Shown: positions 41,858-50,815 of the stretch, piece after piece
How the letters are laid out: each line of letters begins with the position of its first letter
Numbering within the stretch: the first letter of the stretch is position 1
Assembly: GCA_964520425.1 (NCBI GenBank)
Contig: CAZFMX010000008.1
Span: forward strand, 1-64,000
Direction: 5' to 3'
Length of the DNA stretch: 64,000 nucleotides
Source: JAFGFY01 sp964520425
Lineage (GTDB): Bacteria > Desulfobacterota > DSM-4660 > Desulfatiglandales > HGW-15
Notes under the pieces: model-generated
Database searches by the model: none
What the model saw: only the letters and a program-made list of their open reading frames with translations
Told to the model about the DNA's origin: nothing
Made by a program: the position numbers and the translations under genes

Positions 41858-44800
41858 CTAAGGTTTCACCAGTTCTTCTTTGATCGCCAACCCAATCTCT
41901 TGTAGTCTAAGCGGCTTCTTCACATATTTGCCTGCACCTAGTCTTTGGGTTTTTTTTACTTCATCTGTTTCGGCCAATCCACTGACTATGATAGCCTTTT
42001 GGTTAGGATGAATCTTTATAATCCGTTCGTATGTTTCACGACCGTTTATGCCCGGCGCCATAATCATATCAAGCAGGATTAAATCCACTCTATGCTCCTT
42101 TAGATATTCCACTGCCTCCTCTCCACTGGAAACGGCATATGATCTATAGCCTAATGCGTCCAACATTCTACGGGTTATCTCTCTCTGGCTTTCCACATCA
42201 TCGACAATGAGTATCATCTCTCCTTGTCCTCTATAGTCTTCCATGGATATGGATGGATCCTTTTCAGTCAGTTCATCTCTTGATATGGGAAAGTATAACT
42301 CAAAGGTGGTGCCATTTTTGTTACTTGACACATCTATGTAGCCTCCATGATCCTGCACTATATTCCATACAACAGCCAGTCCTAAACCCGTGCCACTTCT
42401 TCCCATAACCTTTTTGCTGAAAAAGGGTTCAAATATCCTTTCAAGATCGTCTGGCAAGATTCCCGAACCATCGTCTGATACAGTAAAGATAACATATTCA
42501 CCTTTGCTTACATCTTCGTAACCACTTACAGGCCTATCTAAATAACGGTTCATGGTTGATATAGTCACGTTGCCGCTGCCTTCAACGGCTTCCGAGGCAT
42601 TTGAAACTAAGTTCATGATAACCTTTCTGATATGAACGGGAGATCCGCTCATATTCAGTAAGTCCTTATCAAGATCGGTCTTCACTTTTATGCTAGGATG
42701 AAACTGCTTAAGTCTTCCAAACTCAGGAGAAATCAGATATTCATTTATGATATCATTCAAGTTTATGGTTTCTTTTGTTGAAGCCACACCTCGTGCTACA
42801 GTCAAAAGATCCTGGACGAGAGCGACCGCCCTGTCCCCTGAATCCTGTATCATCTCTATAGGTTTTTTAAGTTTACTGCCTTCAGGTAAATCTAAAAGAA
42901 GCAACTCCGGATAGCTGACAATCCCTGCCAAAACATTATTCAAATCATGAGCAACACCACCAGCCAAAAGCCCAAGGGACTCCATCTTCTTAGATCTTGC
43001 GAGCTTCTCTTCACTTTCACGCAACCTATTCTCTACTTCCTTGCGTTCGGTGATGTTCTGATTCACTCCATAGGTTCTGATTGTCTGGCCGCTGGTATCC
43101 TTGATGATGAAAATTCGGACGCTGATATACCCGACTATCCCATCGGGATAAAGTATGCGATGTTCCAGTTGCCGGTTGTAGTTGGGATCTTTTGTTTCTA
43201 ATGCTTTTCGAGTTTCTTCGGCAACAAGACCTCTATCATCGGGATGGAGGAGACGCTGAGCGTACTCAGAAGATGACATTGTGTACCCACCGATTTGCTC
43301 CACTGTGGTGCGAAAGACCTTGTAGAAATGATCGTTGAACGTGAAGAGGTCATTTTCCACATCATATTCCCAAGGGCCGAGATGGAGCATTTCTACAGCA
43401 TTGGATAGTTGTGCCTGAAGCTTCTTCTGCCCCTCCTCTGCTCGCTCAAGATCTGTGATATCCTGGATTATTGAGCGAATCCCCACAATATGGTTGGTCC
43501 TGTCTCTCAAGACTACATCTTCAATGAGGATCGGAATCGTTGTCCCATCCTTCCTTTTGTAAGTTCGCTTCAGATTCTTGCTGGGTTCTCCATCACCCAC
43601 AAGTTTCGCCTTGGTCAATTTCTCCGCTTCTTCCTTTTCCCTATCAAAATACCACACCGGTTTACTCACCATTTCTTCTTCGGTATAGCCAAACATTTCC
43701 AACTCTCTTCGATTTACCCTTGTTATTAGTCCCTCAGTGTCGTATTCCATATAACCAACCGGTGCTTCTTCGAAAAGATCCTTGTATTTCTCCTCCCCCT
43801 CAATCAGGGCTCTCGTCGCTTCGGCACGCCGTCTTCTGCTGATGAGTAAGGTGAAAAGGAGCCAGCTCTCAATAACGATGAAACTCGGGATGATCCAGAA
43901 CCATATTCGATAGTGATCATATACAGAAAATGGCCTGAAAAGTACCTGGCTTCCGGAAGGCAGATCTTTCTCTCGGATACCAAAGCGGTTTAAAGCGTTC
44001 CAATCGAACATGGGTATATTAGGACTATTGAGGAGAACCGGAATGCTTGAGACCGGTTCTCCCTGGAGGATGCGACGGGCGATTTGGGCCGCCGCTTCAC
44101 CTTGATGGAATCCACTCACCATTTTCCCTCCTACAACTCCCGTACCCAGGGCAAATTCCCACAGGCAATAAACCGGGGCAGCAGAATGTTCCGATATAAA
44201 TTGGAAATGGCTCCTTCTCATATCTTCTTTTTCGCCGCTCATTGTTGGACCAGCAAGATACAAAATAATACTATCAGGAGAGACGGCTTGAAGCACTGAA
44301 GGGGCTTTTGCCATATCGAGATTCATGATCTCCTGGATCTTGATCCGATTCGAGAAGCTAGGGGCGACTCTCCTAAATCGCTCAAGTATTTTACGCAACT
44401 GAGGTTGATAGTCTCCCACGACAGCAATTAGATTTTGGGCCTCAGGATGAAGCTTTAGTGCAATCCTGATTGTCCCTTCAAGATCCATAGCCTCATTAAC
44501 ACCCGTGATGTTTCTATGCCCTGCAATGCGCTTATATTGGAAGTCATTAACCCCGCAGAAGACGATAGGGATATTTGGGGAAAAATCTTCTCGATGTTCC
44601 AGAACGAAATCAAGAGCACTATCATCAGTGGAAATGATCAGATGAAAAGGAAGATGGTCGAACTTGGCTTTCAATAGAGACCTGAAATGTGCTAAGCATT
44701 CCTCCTCGTTATGTCGTATGGTATCCAGATATTCCACATGGATTTCCACTCCCCTTTCCTTAAAAACCGAATAAACACCTTGAACGATCCGATCGCCCCA

Positions 44801-44959
44801 TGGATCGCCCTTATGGTATGAACAAAGCAGAAGAATCCTTTTTACCTCCTCTCCTCGTACATAGGAATGCTTCAGGCAACAAAGAACACAGAGGGCACAA
44901 CAGAAGGCTAAAGAAAGAACCCTCTTTCTTCTGAATGAAAATCTTGCGATGCTATTCAT
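41858..44959 (-). CDS. Hybrid sensor histidine kinase with periplasmic substrate-binding-type sensor
   Basis: 1033 aa. Signal/anchor segment about 14-34. An extracytoplasmic domain of the ABC-sub-bind type follows (about 38-345: RILLLCSYHKGDPWGDRI, LIISTDDSALDFVL, PIVFCGVNDFQ). A second membrane segment is at about 352-374. Then PAS domains about 385-510 and 525-655, HisKA with phospho-acceptor His in GGVAHDLNNVLAGIVSYPEL (about 675), HATPase (about 790-900, SGILPDDLERIFEPFFSK, GTGLGLAVV), and a C-terminal receiver (about 915-1030, MILIVDDVESQRE, LILLDMIMAPGINGRETY, KYVKKPL). It likely senses a small ligand outside the cytoplasm. It lies upstream of the UroD-type methyltransferase on the same strand. 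Confidence 0.93.
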   Translation of the reverse strand: MNSIARFSFRRKRVLSLAFCCALCVLCCLKHSYVRGEEVKRILLLCSYHKGDPWGDRIVQGVYSVFKERGVEIHVEYLDTIRHNEEECLAHFRSLLKAKFDHLPFHLIISTDDSALDFVLEHREDFSPNIPIVFCGVNDFQYKRIAGHRNITGVNEAMDLEGTIRIALKLHPEAQNLIAVVGDYQPQLRKILERFRRVAPSFSNRIKIQEIMNLDMAKAPSVLQAVSPDSIILYLAGPTMSGEKEDMRRSHFQFISEHSAAPVYCLWEFALGTGVVGGKMVSGFHQGEAAAQIARRILQGEPVSSIPVLLNSPNIPMFDWNALNRFGIREKDLPSGSQVLFRPFSVYDHYRIWFWIIPSFIVIESWLLFTLLISRRRRAEATRALIEGEEKYKDLFEEAPVGYMEYDTEGLITRVNRRELEMFGYTEEEMVSKPVWYFDREKEEAEKLTKAKLVGDGEPSKNLKRTYKRKDGTTIPILIEDVVLRDRTNHIVGIRSIIQDITDLERAEEGQKKLQAQLSNAVEMLHLGPWEYDVENDLFTFNDHFYKVFRTTVEQIGGYTMSSSEYAQRLLHPDDRGLVAEETRKALETKDPNYNRQLEHRILYPDGIVGYISVRIFIIKDTSGQTIRTYGVNQNITERKEVENRLRESEEKLARSKKMESLGLLAGGVAHDLNNVLAGIVSYPELLLLDLPEGSKLKKPIEMIQDSGDRAVALVQDLLTVARGVASTKETINLNDIINEYLISPEFGRLKQFHPSIKVKTDLDKDLLNMSGSPVHIRKVIMNLVSNASEAVEGSGNVTISTMNRYLDRPVSGYEDVSKGEYVIFTVSDDGSGILPDDLERIFEPFFSKKVMGRSGTGLGLAVVWNIVQDHGGYIDVSSNKNGTTFELYFPISRDELTEKDPSISMEDYRGQGEMILIVDDVESQREITRRMLDALGYRSYAVSSGEEAVEYLKEHRVDLILLDMIMAPGINGRETYERIIKIHPNQKAIIVSGLAETDEVKKTQRLGAGKYVKKPLRLQEIGLAIKEELVKP

Positions 44960-45632
44960 ATCATTTACCCTTTTTTATCACTATTCTTGAGCATTACTCT
45001 TTAATAAGAATCTAAGAACGGTTTTTCGTAGACATAAGTGCTTGATTTGACATTTTCATCAGACTCGATCGAAACTGAAGATCCCTGCAGCTTGTCCATC
45101 CTTCGGAGTCCCTCCTCTGCAGTAGTCTACTGTGGAGAATAGACAGGCTACCTTTCCTCCGCTTCGACAAGCTCCATTCGACATGGCCCATGGCCTATGG
45201 CAGGACAGGCCACAATAGCATACAATGGGCGACGGGCTGCCAAAGACGGGCCGCAGGGATCTTCTGTTTCTACCCCCTGGTCCTTAATCAAGATTCGCAG
45301 AAGACTTATTATTTTATCAAATTACTCAAAGACTCTTCAAGTACATCCGACTATGCCCTGTTTACTGAAGATCTGAGACAGGCTGACGGACTATTTCCAC
45401 CTAGATTGCCACCCTATTCTCCTTTTGAGGGAATAGGAGCTAAGTCCCTTACACATTTTCACTCCTCCATTGCACGAGCCTTCTATCATCGTCTCACGAA
45501 ATCCACCCTCATTATCCTCCTATCATATTCTCTTGACATACGAGACATAACTCTTCATAATGAAAAACCTTCTTCTCAATTCAACCCAATCGATTATTTC
45601 CATTGCTATACAATCTAAATAAGGAGAGTAAA
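44960..45632. other. Divergent intergenic region, sensor kinase / SnoaL-like gene
   Basis: No gene supported. A short palindrome CTCTGCAGTAG/TACTGTGGAG lies near 45114-45137 and the promoter at 45533-45561 precedes the SnoaL-like gene. A frame at 45190-45618 overlaps that promoter and has no ribosome-binding site or domain. Confidence 0.55.
45533..45561 (+). promoter_or_regulatory. Promoter of the SnoaL-like gene, CTTGACATAC type
   Basis: TTGACA, 17 nt, CATAAT. It shares the CTTGACATAC start of the family and an upstream TATCAT, but has diverged more than the other four copies. Confidence 0.65.
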
Positions 45633-46172
45633 ATGAAAAACAGCTTGACTATTCTGGTATGTTCAATCTTAACCACCTTTTTTACCATCAATTCAGCATT
45701 GGCCGATAGCTACGCTGAAGACCGCGCTGCCATCGTCAATTTGCAAGGCCGCTACCTGTTTGCATTGGATTTTCGAGATGCTGAAGCCTATGCCTCCACT
45801 TTTTCAGAGGATGGTGTGATTATTTGGGCGCGAGGCGAAATCAAAGGGCGCAAAGCGATCCATGATTTTTTGTCTTCGGGGATTTATGATCCTACCAAAA
45901 CCGCTGAAGAAGGCAAATGGCCTGCGGCTTCCCGTCATTTTATCACAAACCAAGTCATCAAGGTGGAAGGAAATGGAGCCAAGGCTGTAACTTATTGGTT
46001 CCAAGCGACAAACAACACTGCCGATCGTCGTACTATGGTATTGGGATTATTTGGACACTATGAAGATGAGCTGGTAAAGATTGACGGCCAATGGTTTTTC
46101 AAAAAGCGCATCATCTACAATGAAGGGTTAGAAGGTCGTCACAAAGCTGGACAAGAGAATCCAGCCTGGTAA
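45633..46172 (+). CDS. Exported SnoaL-like (NTF2-fold) protein
   Basis: 179 aa from the ATG at 45633, which follows AAGGAGAG; a frame from 45603 is not supported. Signal peptide about 1-23 (cut after NSALA). The mature part is an NTF2/SnoaL cone fold: DRAAIVNLQGRYLFALDFRD, AYASTFSEDGVIIWARGEIK, GRKAIHDFLSS, with a buried aromatic pocket. Exported SnoaL-like proteins bind or transform small molecules; no catalytic role can be assigned. Ends at a clear terminator. Confidence 0.85.
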   Translation: MKNSLTILVCSILTTFFTINSALADSYAEDRAAIVNLQGRYLFALDFRDAEAYASTFSEDGVIIWARGEIKGRKAIHDFLSSGIYDPTKTAEEGKWPAASRHFITNQVIKVEGNGAKAVTYWFQATNNTADRRTMVLGLFGHYEDELVKIDGQWFFKKRIIYNEGLEGRHKAGQENPAW

Positions 46173-46243
46173 TAATCCTTTGGCTAGGATGCAAATGATG
46201 CTTGCCAACTGAAGTAGTGTATAGTAAAAACGTCAGCCGTAAA

Positions 46244-46279
46244 AGAGCCCCTACGTCCGCCACGGGGGCTCTCTGTTTC
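46244..46279 (+). terminator. Terminator after the SnoaL-like gene
   Basis: AGAGCCCC pairs with GGGGCTCT (8-bp stem, 13-nt loop), followed by CTGTTTCTTG. It lies 72 bases after the stop. Confidence 0.65.
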
Positions 46280-46380
46280 TTGTGATTCCCTGAAAGGGTC
46301 CTTCTTTATGGACCCTCTAGTTGAAGCGGCGTCTGAATTTCAATCCTGCTTCAGATCTCCGCTGTGCAGTTCAAACTCGA

Positions 46381-47013
46381 TCAGGCCACGATTGTCTTGG
46401 CCAACTCGGCTGCTGAAGCGGCATCCTCGGCCGTTCCATCGGCTCCAATCTGTTTCGCATAATCAGCAGTAATCGGGGCTCCGCCGACGATTATTTTTAC
46501 TTTTTCCTTCAGCCCGGCTTCAATGATGCCTTCTACGGACTTCGATAACGCGGGCATTGTCGTTGTCAATAGACAGGATAAAGCGACTAGATTGCAGTCA
46601 TCATGGGTGTTGATTGCCTCGATGAATTTCTCTGCTGGAACATCCACTCCCAAATCCACAACGTTGAAACCGGCGGACTCGATCATCAGCGCGACCAGAT
46701 TCTTGCCGATATCATGCAAATCTCCAGTGATTGTGCCGATAACGCATGTGCCCAGTGAAGTCGTGGCGCCTTCAACCAGCAAAGGCTGTATGACCGCCAC
46801 GGCCTTTTTCATCGTGTGGGCCGACATCAGCATTTCGGGAACGAAAATTTCAGATACTCTGAACTGTTCACCCACTACGCCCATTGCATCGATCATTGCG
46901 TCTAGGATCTCGGTAGCCTTAATTCCATCCTTTATTGCTTCGTCTACAATGGCTTCTATCTCTTTCAGTTTTCCTTTTTCTACCGCCTTGGAAACCTCCT
47001 CTAGCTTTGACAT
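46381..47013 (-). CDS. Corrinoid protein for methyl transfer (MtaC/MtbC family)
   Basis: 210 aa. Helical cap domain (about 1-85, EMLMSAHTMKKAVAVIQPLL) and a cobalamin-binding Rossmann domain (about 90-210) with the lower cobalt ligand His in GTITGDLHDIGKNLV and the later VDVPAEKFIEAI and IIVGGAPITADYAKQIGADG. It carries the methyl group on cobalt between two methyltransferases in the cytoplasm. Starts 26 bases after the methyl-THF methyltransferase gene, so the two are an operon. A reductive activator (RamA-like) was not seen in the window. Confidence 0.94.
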   Translation of the reverse strand: MSKLEEVSKAVEKGKLKEIEAIVDEAIKDGIKATEILDAMIDAMGVVGEQFRVSEIFVPEMLMSAHTMKKAVAVIQPLLVEGATTSLGTCVIGTITGDLHDIGKNLVALMIESAGFNVVDLGVDVPAEKFIEAINTHDDCNLVALSCLLTTTMPALSKSVEGIIEAGLKEKVKIIVGGAPITADYAKQIGADGTAEDAASAAELAKTIVA

Positions 47014-47039
47014 TGACAGTTCTCCTTTCTTTCAATTCC

Positions 47040-47840
47040 TTATTTTTTGACGCCGAAAAGTCCGCTTTTGTACGCTTGGATGTAATCCAGACAAAACTCA
47101 TCATTCTCCAGCAATGCGTCTGTAGCATAAAGAATACCCAGCATATCCTTTTTGGTGGGATCCACTATCGCACTATCCATGCCTGCATTCATTGCCAAGA
47201 TGAGAAATGACTGATTGATGTATTTTCTAGCTGGCAGACCAAATGATATATTGCTCAATCCGCTGGTGATATGAATTGTGGGGTACATTTCCTTAATCGA
47301 CTTCGTCACCTCCACAAAATTCGACAATGCTTTGCCGTCGGTTGAGCGCGTCACGACCAGCGGATCGATGAAAAGTCTGGAAGGATCAATCTTGAATTCT
47401 ACGACTCTCTTCATAATCTCTTTGAAAACTTCTATACGCCTTTCTTTATCGGGGATTCCTCTGTCGTCGCAAAGGAGTGCCACGCAAGCCCACTCGGTAT
47501 CCGCGATCGCTGGGAAGACCACATCGATTTTTTTGCCTTCCATGGAAACAGAGTTCAATAGGCCCGGTCTATCGCAGAACTTCAAGCAATCCACGCATAC
47601 TTGAGGGCTCGGGCTATCTATACATATCGGAACGTCCGTAGCCTCCTGAATCAACTCAATCATCCACTTGAGCGTTTCGACCTCAACTACTTCTTCCACC
47701 GAAGCACAGCAGTCAATGTAAGAGGCTCCCGCTTCTGCCTGTTCTTTAGCTAACTGCTGGATTTTCTTTCCATCTTTTTCTTCAATCGCCTTTTTAACAG
47801 CCGGAATCGAGCCATTGATCTTTTCGCCGATCAAAATCAT
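47040..47840 (-). CDS. Methyltetrahydrofolate:corrinoid methyltransferase (pterin-binding family)
   Basis: 266 aa of the AcsE/MtrH/MetH pterin-binding TIM-barrel family. Visible: MILIGEKINGSIPAVKKAI (N-terminus as in AcsE-like proteins), GASYIDCCA, VPICIDSPSP, LLNSVSMEGKK and DPLVVTRSTDG, which lines the pterin site, plus SGLSNISFGLPARKYI near residue 195. Transfers the methyl group between the corrinoid protein and tetrahydrofolate. First gene of a pair with the corrinoid protein, which suggests methyl delivery to the folate pool and the Wood-Ljungdahl pathway. Confidence 0.93.
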   Translation of the reverse strand: MILIGEKINGSIPAVKKAIEEKDGKKIQQLAKEQAEAGASYIDCCASVEEVVEVETLKWMIELIQEATDVPICIDSPSPQVCVDCLKFCDRPGLLNSVSMEGKKIDVVFPAIADTEWACVALLCDDRGIPDKERRIEVFKEIMKRVVEFKIDPSRLFIDPLVVTRSTDGKALSNFVEVTKSIKEMYPTIHITSGLSNISFGLPARKYINQSFLILAMNAGMDSAIVDPTKKDMLGILYATDALLENDEFCLDYIQAYKSGLFGVKK

Positions 47841-47909
47841 GCTTTTCTCTCCTTTTCAGCATCGTTCGCGGACAAGAGTGGATCAATAAGTCAACAAGTA
47901 GAGTTTTGT

Positions 47910-47938
47910 CTTTTACACGTTATGGGCATACTTGTCAA
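47910..47938 (-). promoter_or_regulatory. Promoter of the methyltransferase-corrinoid pair
   Basis: On the minus strand TTGACA, 17 nt, TAAAAG, about 75 bases before the methyl-THF methyltransferase gene. Confidence 0.5.
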
Positions 47939-48257
47939 CCATATCCACCTGTCCTGATCCATCATCAATTTGTGTTTGATGGTGGATTTTGGCCTACGGC
48001 CTTCTAAATAACAAGTGAGCAATCATGGGCTTGGATGAGCCATATCTGCGCTTTGGCTTTCAGCATTATTTACAGTCTTCATGACAAGTGTATCCATTCT
48101 CTACTTCGGAGAGAAGGACTATGCCTGAAACATCCGCCGTATTGCAATCCAAGAATCTTGAACTTTCGCAATATTGTGAGTTTGTTGAGGACATTCCACA
48201 GGCTTTATTTCTTCGCCTCACAAAATCCGTACACTAAACTCTGTCATCGCGTTTCGC

Positions 48258-48287
48258 TTGACATACAAATGAAACCTCACCTATAGT
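48258..48287 (+). promoter_or_regulatory. Promoter of the arylsulfotransferase operon, shared CTTGACAYACAA type
   Basis: TTGACA, 18 nt, TATAGT. Its upstream half (48242-48269) is identical to 38104-38131, 10 kb away. Confidence 0.8.
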
Positions 48288-48407
48288 CACAAACTACAAA
48301 CCAAGTTCTTATCAACTCAATAATCATCGGTTTCATGTGACAATGGCAGATAAGACCTATAGTCTCTGTTCAAAAAACTGAAACCCATGAAATAAGGAGA
48401 CCATGCG

Positions 48408-49889
48408 ATGAAACGTTCGGCAGGATTCATTACTCTGGTTTTATTGATATTGATTCCAGTGATCATCCGGGCGGAAACGAGTGTTTATCCCCTTGGAACG
48501 ACTATCTATAAACCGGACAAATGCTGGAACGGATTTACCATCCTTTCGTCAGAGGAAGGCCGACTTATCGATATGAACGGAAACTTGGTTCATCTCTGGA
48601 AAGGAAAGCTTCATCACCCAAACAAGGTATTTCCGGGCGGATACCTTCTGGCTTCCACTGCTGCCTGGAAGCATGGGCGACAGGATGCCATTGAAATTCA
48701 AATAAGGGATTTCAATGACCACGTACTCTGGAAGTTCAATCAATGGCACCAGGGAAAGGCGAATGAAGGGGAAGGATTGATGTACCTCTCCCGACAGCAT
48801 CATGATCTGCAGATAAAGGGAAATCCTGTCGGTTACTACATTCCAGATGCGACGCCAGTGGATATATCCAAAGGCACCGTTCTGGCCCTAGCTCATTACA
48901 ATGTACGGAATGAGAGAATCAATAAGAATGTACCGCTCCTTGACGATGTCGTATACGAGGTGGACATCACCACGGGAAAGGTAATATGGACTTGGAAAGC
49001 TTCGGAGCATCTGGATGAGATGGGCTTTGATGAAGCGGCGCTTAAGGCCATGCAGAGCTATAGCAATGAACCCAGGAGTGAAGGAGACGGATTCGACTGG
49101 TTTCACCAAAATTGCGCTTCCTATCTTGGCCCCAATAAATGGTATGATCAGGGAGATCAGCGCTTCCACCCGGACAATATTATCCTGGACAGTCGTCAAG
49201 CAGGGCTTCTGGCAATCGTTGACCATAAAAACGGTAAAATCGTGTGGCGTGCCGGTCCATATTATCGGAATGTTGATGATCAGAAGCTGGGATGGATGAT
49301 CGGATGCCACCATACTCACATGATACCAAAGGGATTGCCCGGTGCTGGAAATATCATGGTTTTCGACAATGGCGGTAGTTCCGGCTACGGTCCTCCTACC
49401 GATTTTGCTCCGGATGGTCAGATGGTTATGCGCCGTGACTATTCCCGGGTCGTCGAATTCGATCCGGTCACAAAAGAAATCGTCTGGGAATATTCCCCCA
49501 ATGCCTCAAAAAATCCCGGTCAAGGTTTTGGTCATAAGCTCTATAGCGTCAATGTCTCTTCCGCTCAGCGTCTACCCAACGGCAATACATTGATAACGGA
49601 AGGCGCCCAGGGACGCATTATCGAGGTGACCACGGATTATGAGATAGTCTGGGAATATATGAATCCTTACATGTGGGATTCCGATATTCCTTTCACTCGA
49701 AACCTGGTCTATCGGGCGTATCGTGTCCCCTATGACTGGGTACCGCAATTGCCAAAGCCGAAAGAATCCGCCGTAGATGCCGGTCCTAACTATCTCTTCA
49801 CGATCCCGGCCGATGACGGTTCGCGTCCCGATTTTGGTATTGAAAAAACCGGGGTTTGGAAGCAAGGAGGGAGTCAGGGAAGAGAATGA
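48408..49889 (+). CDS. Exported arylsulfotransferase-family protein
   Basis: 493 aa. Signal peptide about 1-22. The rest is a six-bladed propeller-like protein of the aryl-sulfate sulfotransferase (ASST) family: repeated strand endings such as IIEVTTDYEIVWEYMNP, VVEFDPVTKEIVWEYSP and VYEVDITTGKVIWTWKA, with conserved histidines in DWFHQNCASYLGPNKW and GCHHTHMIPKGLPGAGNIM that match the region of the family's catalytic histidine. ASST transfers sulfate between phenols without PAPS in the periplasm; activity here is inferred. Start after AAGGAGA. The cupin gene follows after 39 bases. Confidence 0.87.
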   Translation: MKRSAGFITLVLLILIPVIIRAETSVYPLGTTIYKPDKCWNGFTILSSEEGRLIDMNGNLVHLWKGKLHHPNKVFPGGYLLASTAAWKHGRQDAIEIQIRDFNDHVLWKFNQWHQGKANEGEGLMYLSRQHHDLQIKGNPVGYYIPDATPVDISKGTVLALAHYNVRNERINKNVPLLDDVVYEVDITTGKVIWTWKASEHLDEMGFDEAALKAMQSYSNEPRSEGDGFDWFHQNCASYLGPNKWYDQGDQRFHPDNIILDSRQAGLLAIVDHKNGKIVWRAGPYYRNVDDQKLGWMIGCHHTHMIPKGLPGAGNIMVFDNGGSSGYGPPTDFAPDGQMVMRRDYSRVVEFDPVTKEIVWEYSPNASKNPGQGFGHKLYSVNVSSAQRLPNGNTLITEGAQGRIIEVTTDYEIVWEYMNPYMWDSDIPFTRNLVYRAYRVPYDWVPQLPKPKESAVDAGPNYLFTIPADDGSRPDFGIEKTGVWKQGGSQGRE

Positions 49890-49928
49890 TGAATCATTAA
49901 ATACACTGAACAGTGGAGGTCATAATAA

Positions 49929-50366
49929 ATGTCTGATTCAAAGTATGGGAAATACATCGTAACCGATCTGAAAGAACCTGAAGAAAAGAAGAAGATCGCC
50001 GCGGACTATGCCAAATATGCCACCCGTATTCTATGGATGGATGAAGATGTCGTTGAAGGCGCATTCCATATGAATACCGCATGGTTTCTGAAAGCCGCCG
50101 ATACTCTTGAAGACAAGCCGCATGTTCATAACGCGGATGAAATCATCGGTTTCTTCGGAAACGACCCTGAAAATCCATATGATCTGGGCGGGGAAGTAGA
50201 AATGTGGCTTGAGGACGAAAAACACGTCATCACTAAAAGCGCCTTGTTGTTCGTGCCTGCCGGTATGAAGCACTGCCCATTGGTGCTGAAACGGGTCCAC
50301 CGACCCATATTCCATTTTACGACAGTGCCCGGCGGCCGCTACATCAAAGACGAGAACACAAAGTAG
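49929..50366 (+). CDS. Small cupin-like protein
   Basis: 145 aa, cytoplasmic by sequence. A single cupin barrel (about 60-140) is suggested by DKPHVHNADEIIGFFG (histidines and glutamate in metal-ligand positions) and LLFVPAGMKHCPLVLKRVHR (the second cupin motif with His). The N-terminal part (about 1-55) is helical and charged. Start after GGAGGT. Probably co-transcribed with the arylsulfotransferase gene. It may bind a metal and a small ligand; no reaction can be assigned. Confidence 0.75.
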   Translation: MSDSKYGKYIVTDLKEPEEKKKIAADYAKYATRILWMDEDVVEGAFHMNTAWFLKAADTLEDKPHVHNADEIIGFFGNDPENPYDLGGEVEMWLEDEKHVITKSALLFVPAGMKHCPLVLKRVHRPIFHFTTVPGGRYIKDENTK

Positions 50367-50413
50367 TCCTCACATGGAGAGTCACACGGGTTAATCTGTC
50401 AAATGGATATTGG

Positions 50414-50815
50414 CTAAGCCGGTTTTTCTTTCACTCTCCTCAATACCGTTCCTTCCATCTTTTTGAATACGCCTTCGGTGGTTGTGATATTTATTCCAAA
50501 ATCCACAGCGAGATCCTTGATAACAGGATAGCCCCTCATGGGTTCCACAAGGATCTCTTCTCCTGGATGAAGGACCCTTGAACAGGTCCGCATACCTTCA
50601 CCATCCACCATCATGGTACAGGACATGCACCAGGAACAGCCACAGCAATAATCCCGAAAGGCAAGCGTATCATCGATATGGTCCCGCACGTATTTGATGG
50701 CAGTCAAGAGGAGTAATCCTTCATGATAAGGGACCTCATAGGTCTTGTACGTAGGCATTAAATCCAAGACGGGATTATATCTGAAGATCTTTAAGGAAAC
50801 CGGTTGGTTCGTCAT
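50414..50815 (-). CDS. Single-domain [2Fe-2S] subunit, SdhB/FrdB N-terminal type
   Basis: 133 aa. Aligns with only the N-terminal ferredoxin domain of succinate dehydrogenase/fumarate reductase iron-sulfur subunits. Cys58, 63, 66 and 78 form C-x4-C-x2-C-x11-C in CGCSWCMSCTMMVDGEGM..C. The C-terminal domain with the [4Fe-4S] and [3Fe-4S] clusters is absent; the remaining 50 residues form a helical tail (YPVIKDLAVDFGI). Start overlaps the stop of the flavoprotein gene (ATGA), so the two proteins are translationally coupled and likely form a complex. Confidence 0.8.
   Translation of the reverse strand: MTNQPVSLKIFRYNPVLDLMPTYKTYEVPYHEGLLLLTAIKYVRDHIDDTLAFRDYCCGCSWCMSCTMMVDGEGMRTCSRVLHPGEEILVEPMRGYPVIKDLAVDFGINITTTEGVFKKMEGTVLRRVKEKPA

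Larger units (their letters stand above)
47841..48407. other. Divergent intergenic region, methyltransferase / arylsulfotransferase
   Basis: Contains the leftward promoter at 47910-47938, an inverted repeat (TGATCCATCATCAA near 47957 with TTTGATGGTGGAT) and the rightward promoter at 48258-48287. No gene supported. Confidence 0.55.

Noticed and set aside
45190..45618. 142-codon frame on the plus strand
   Set aside because: It runs through the SnoaL-gene promoter and a short palindrome, has no ribosome-binding site and an unconvincing composition.
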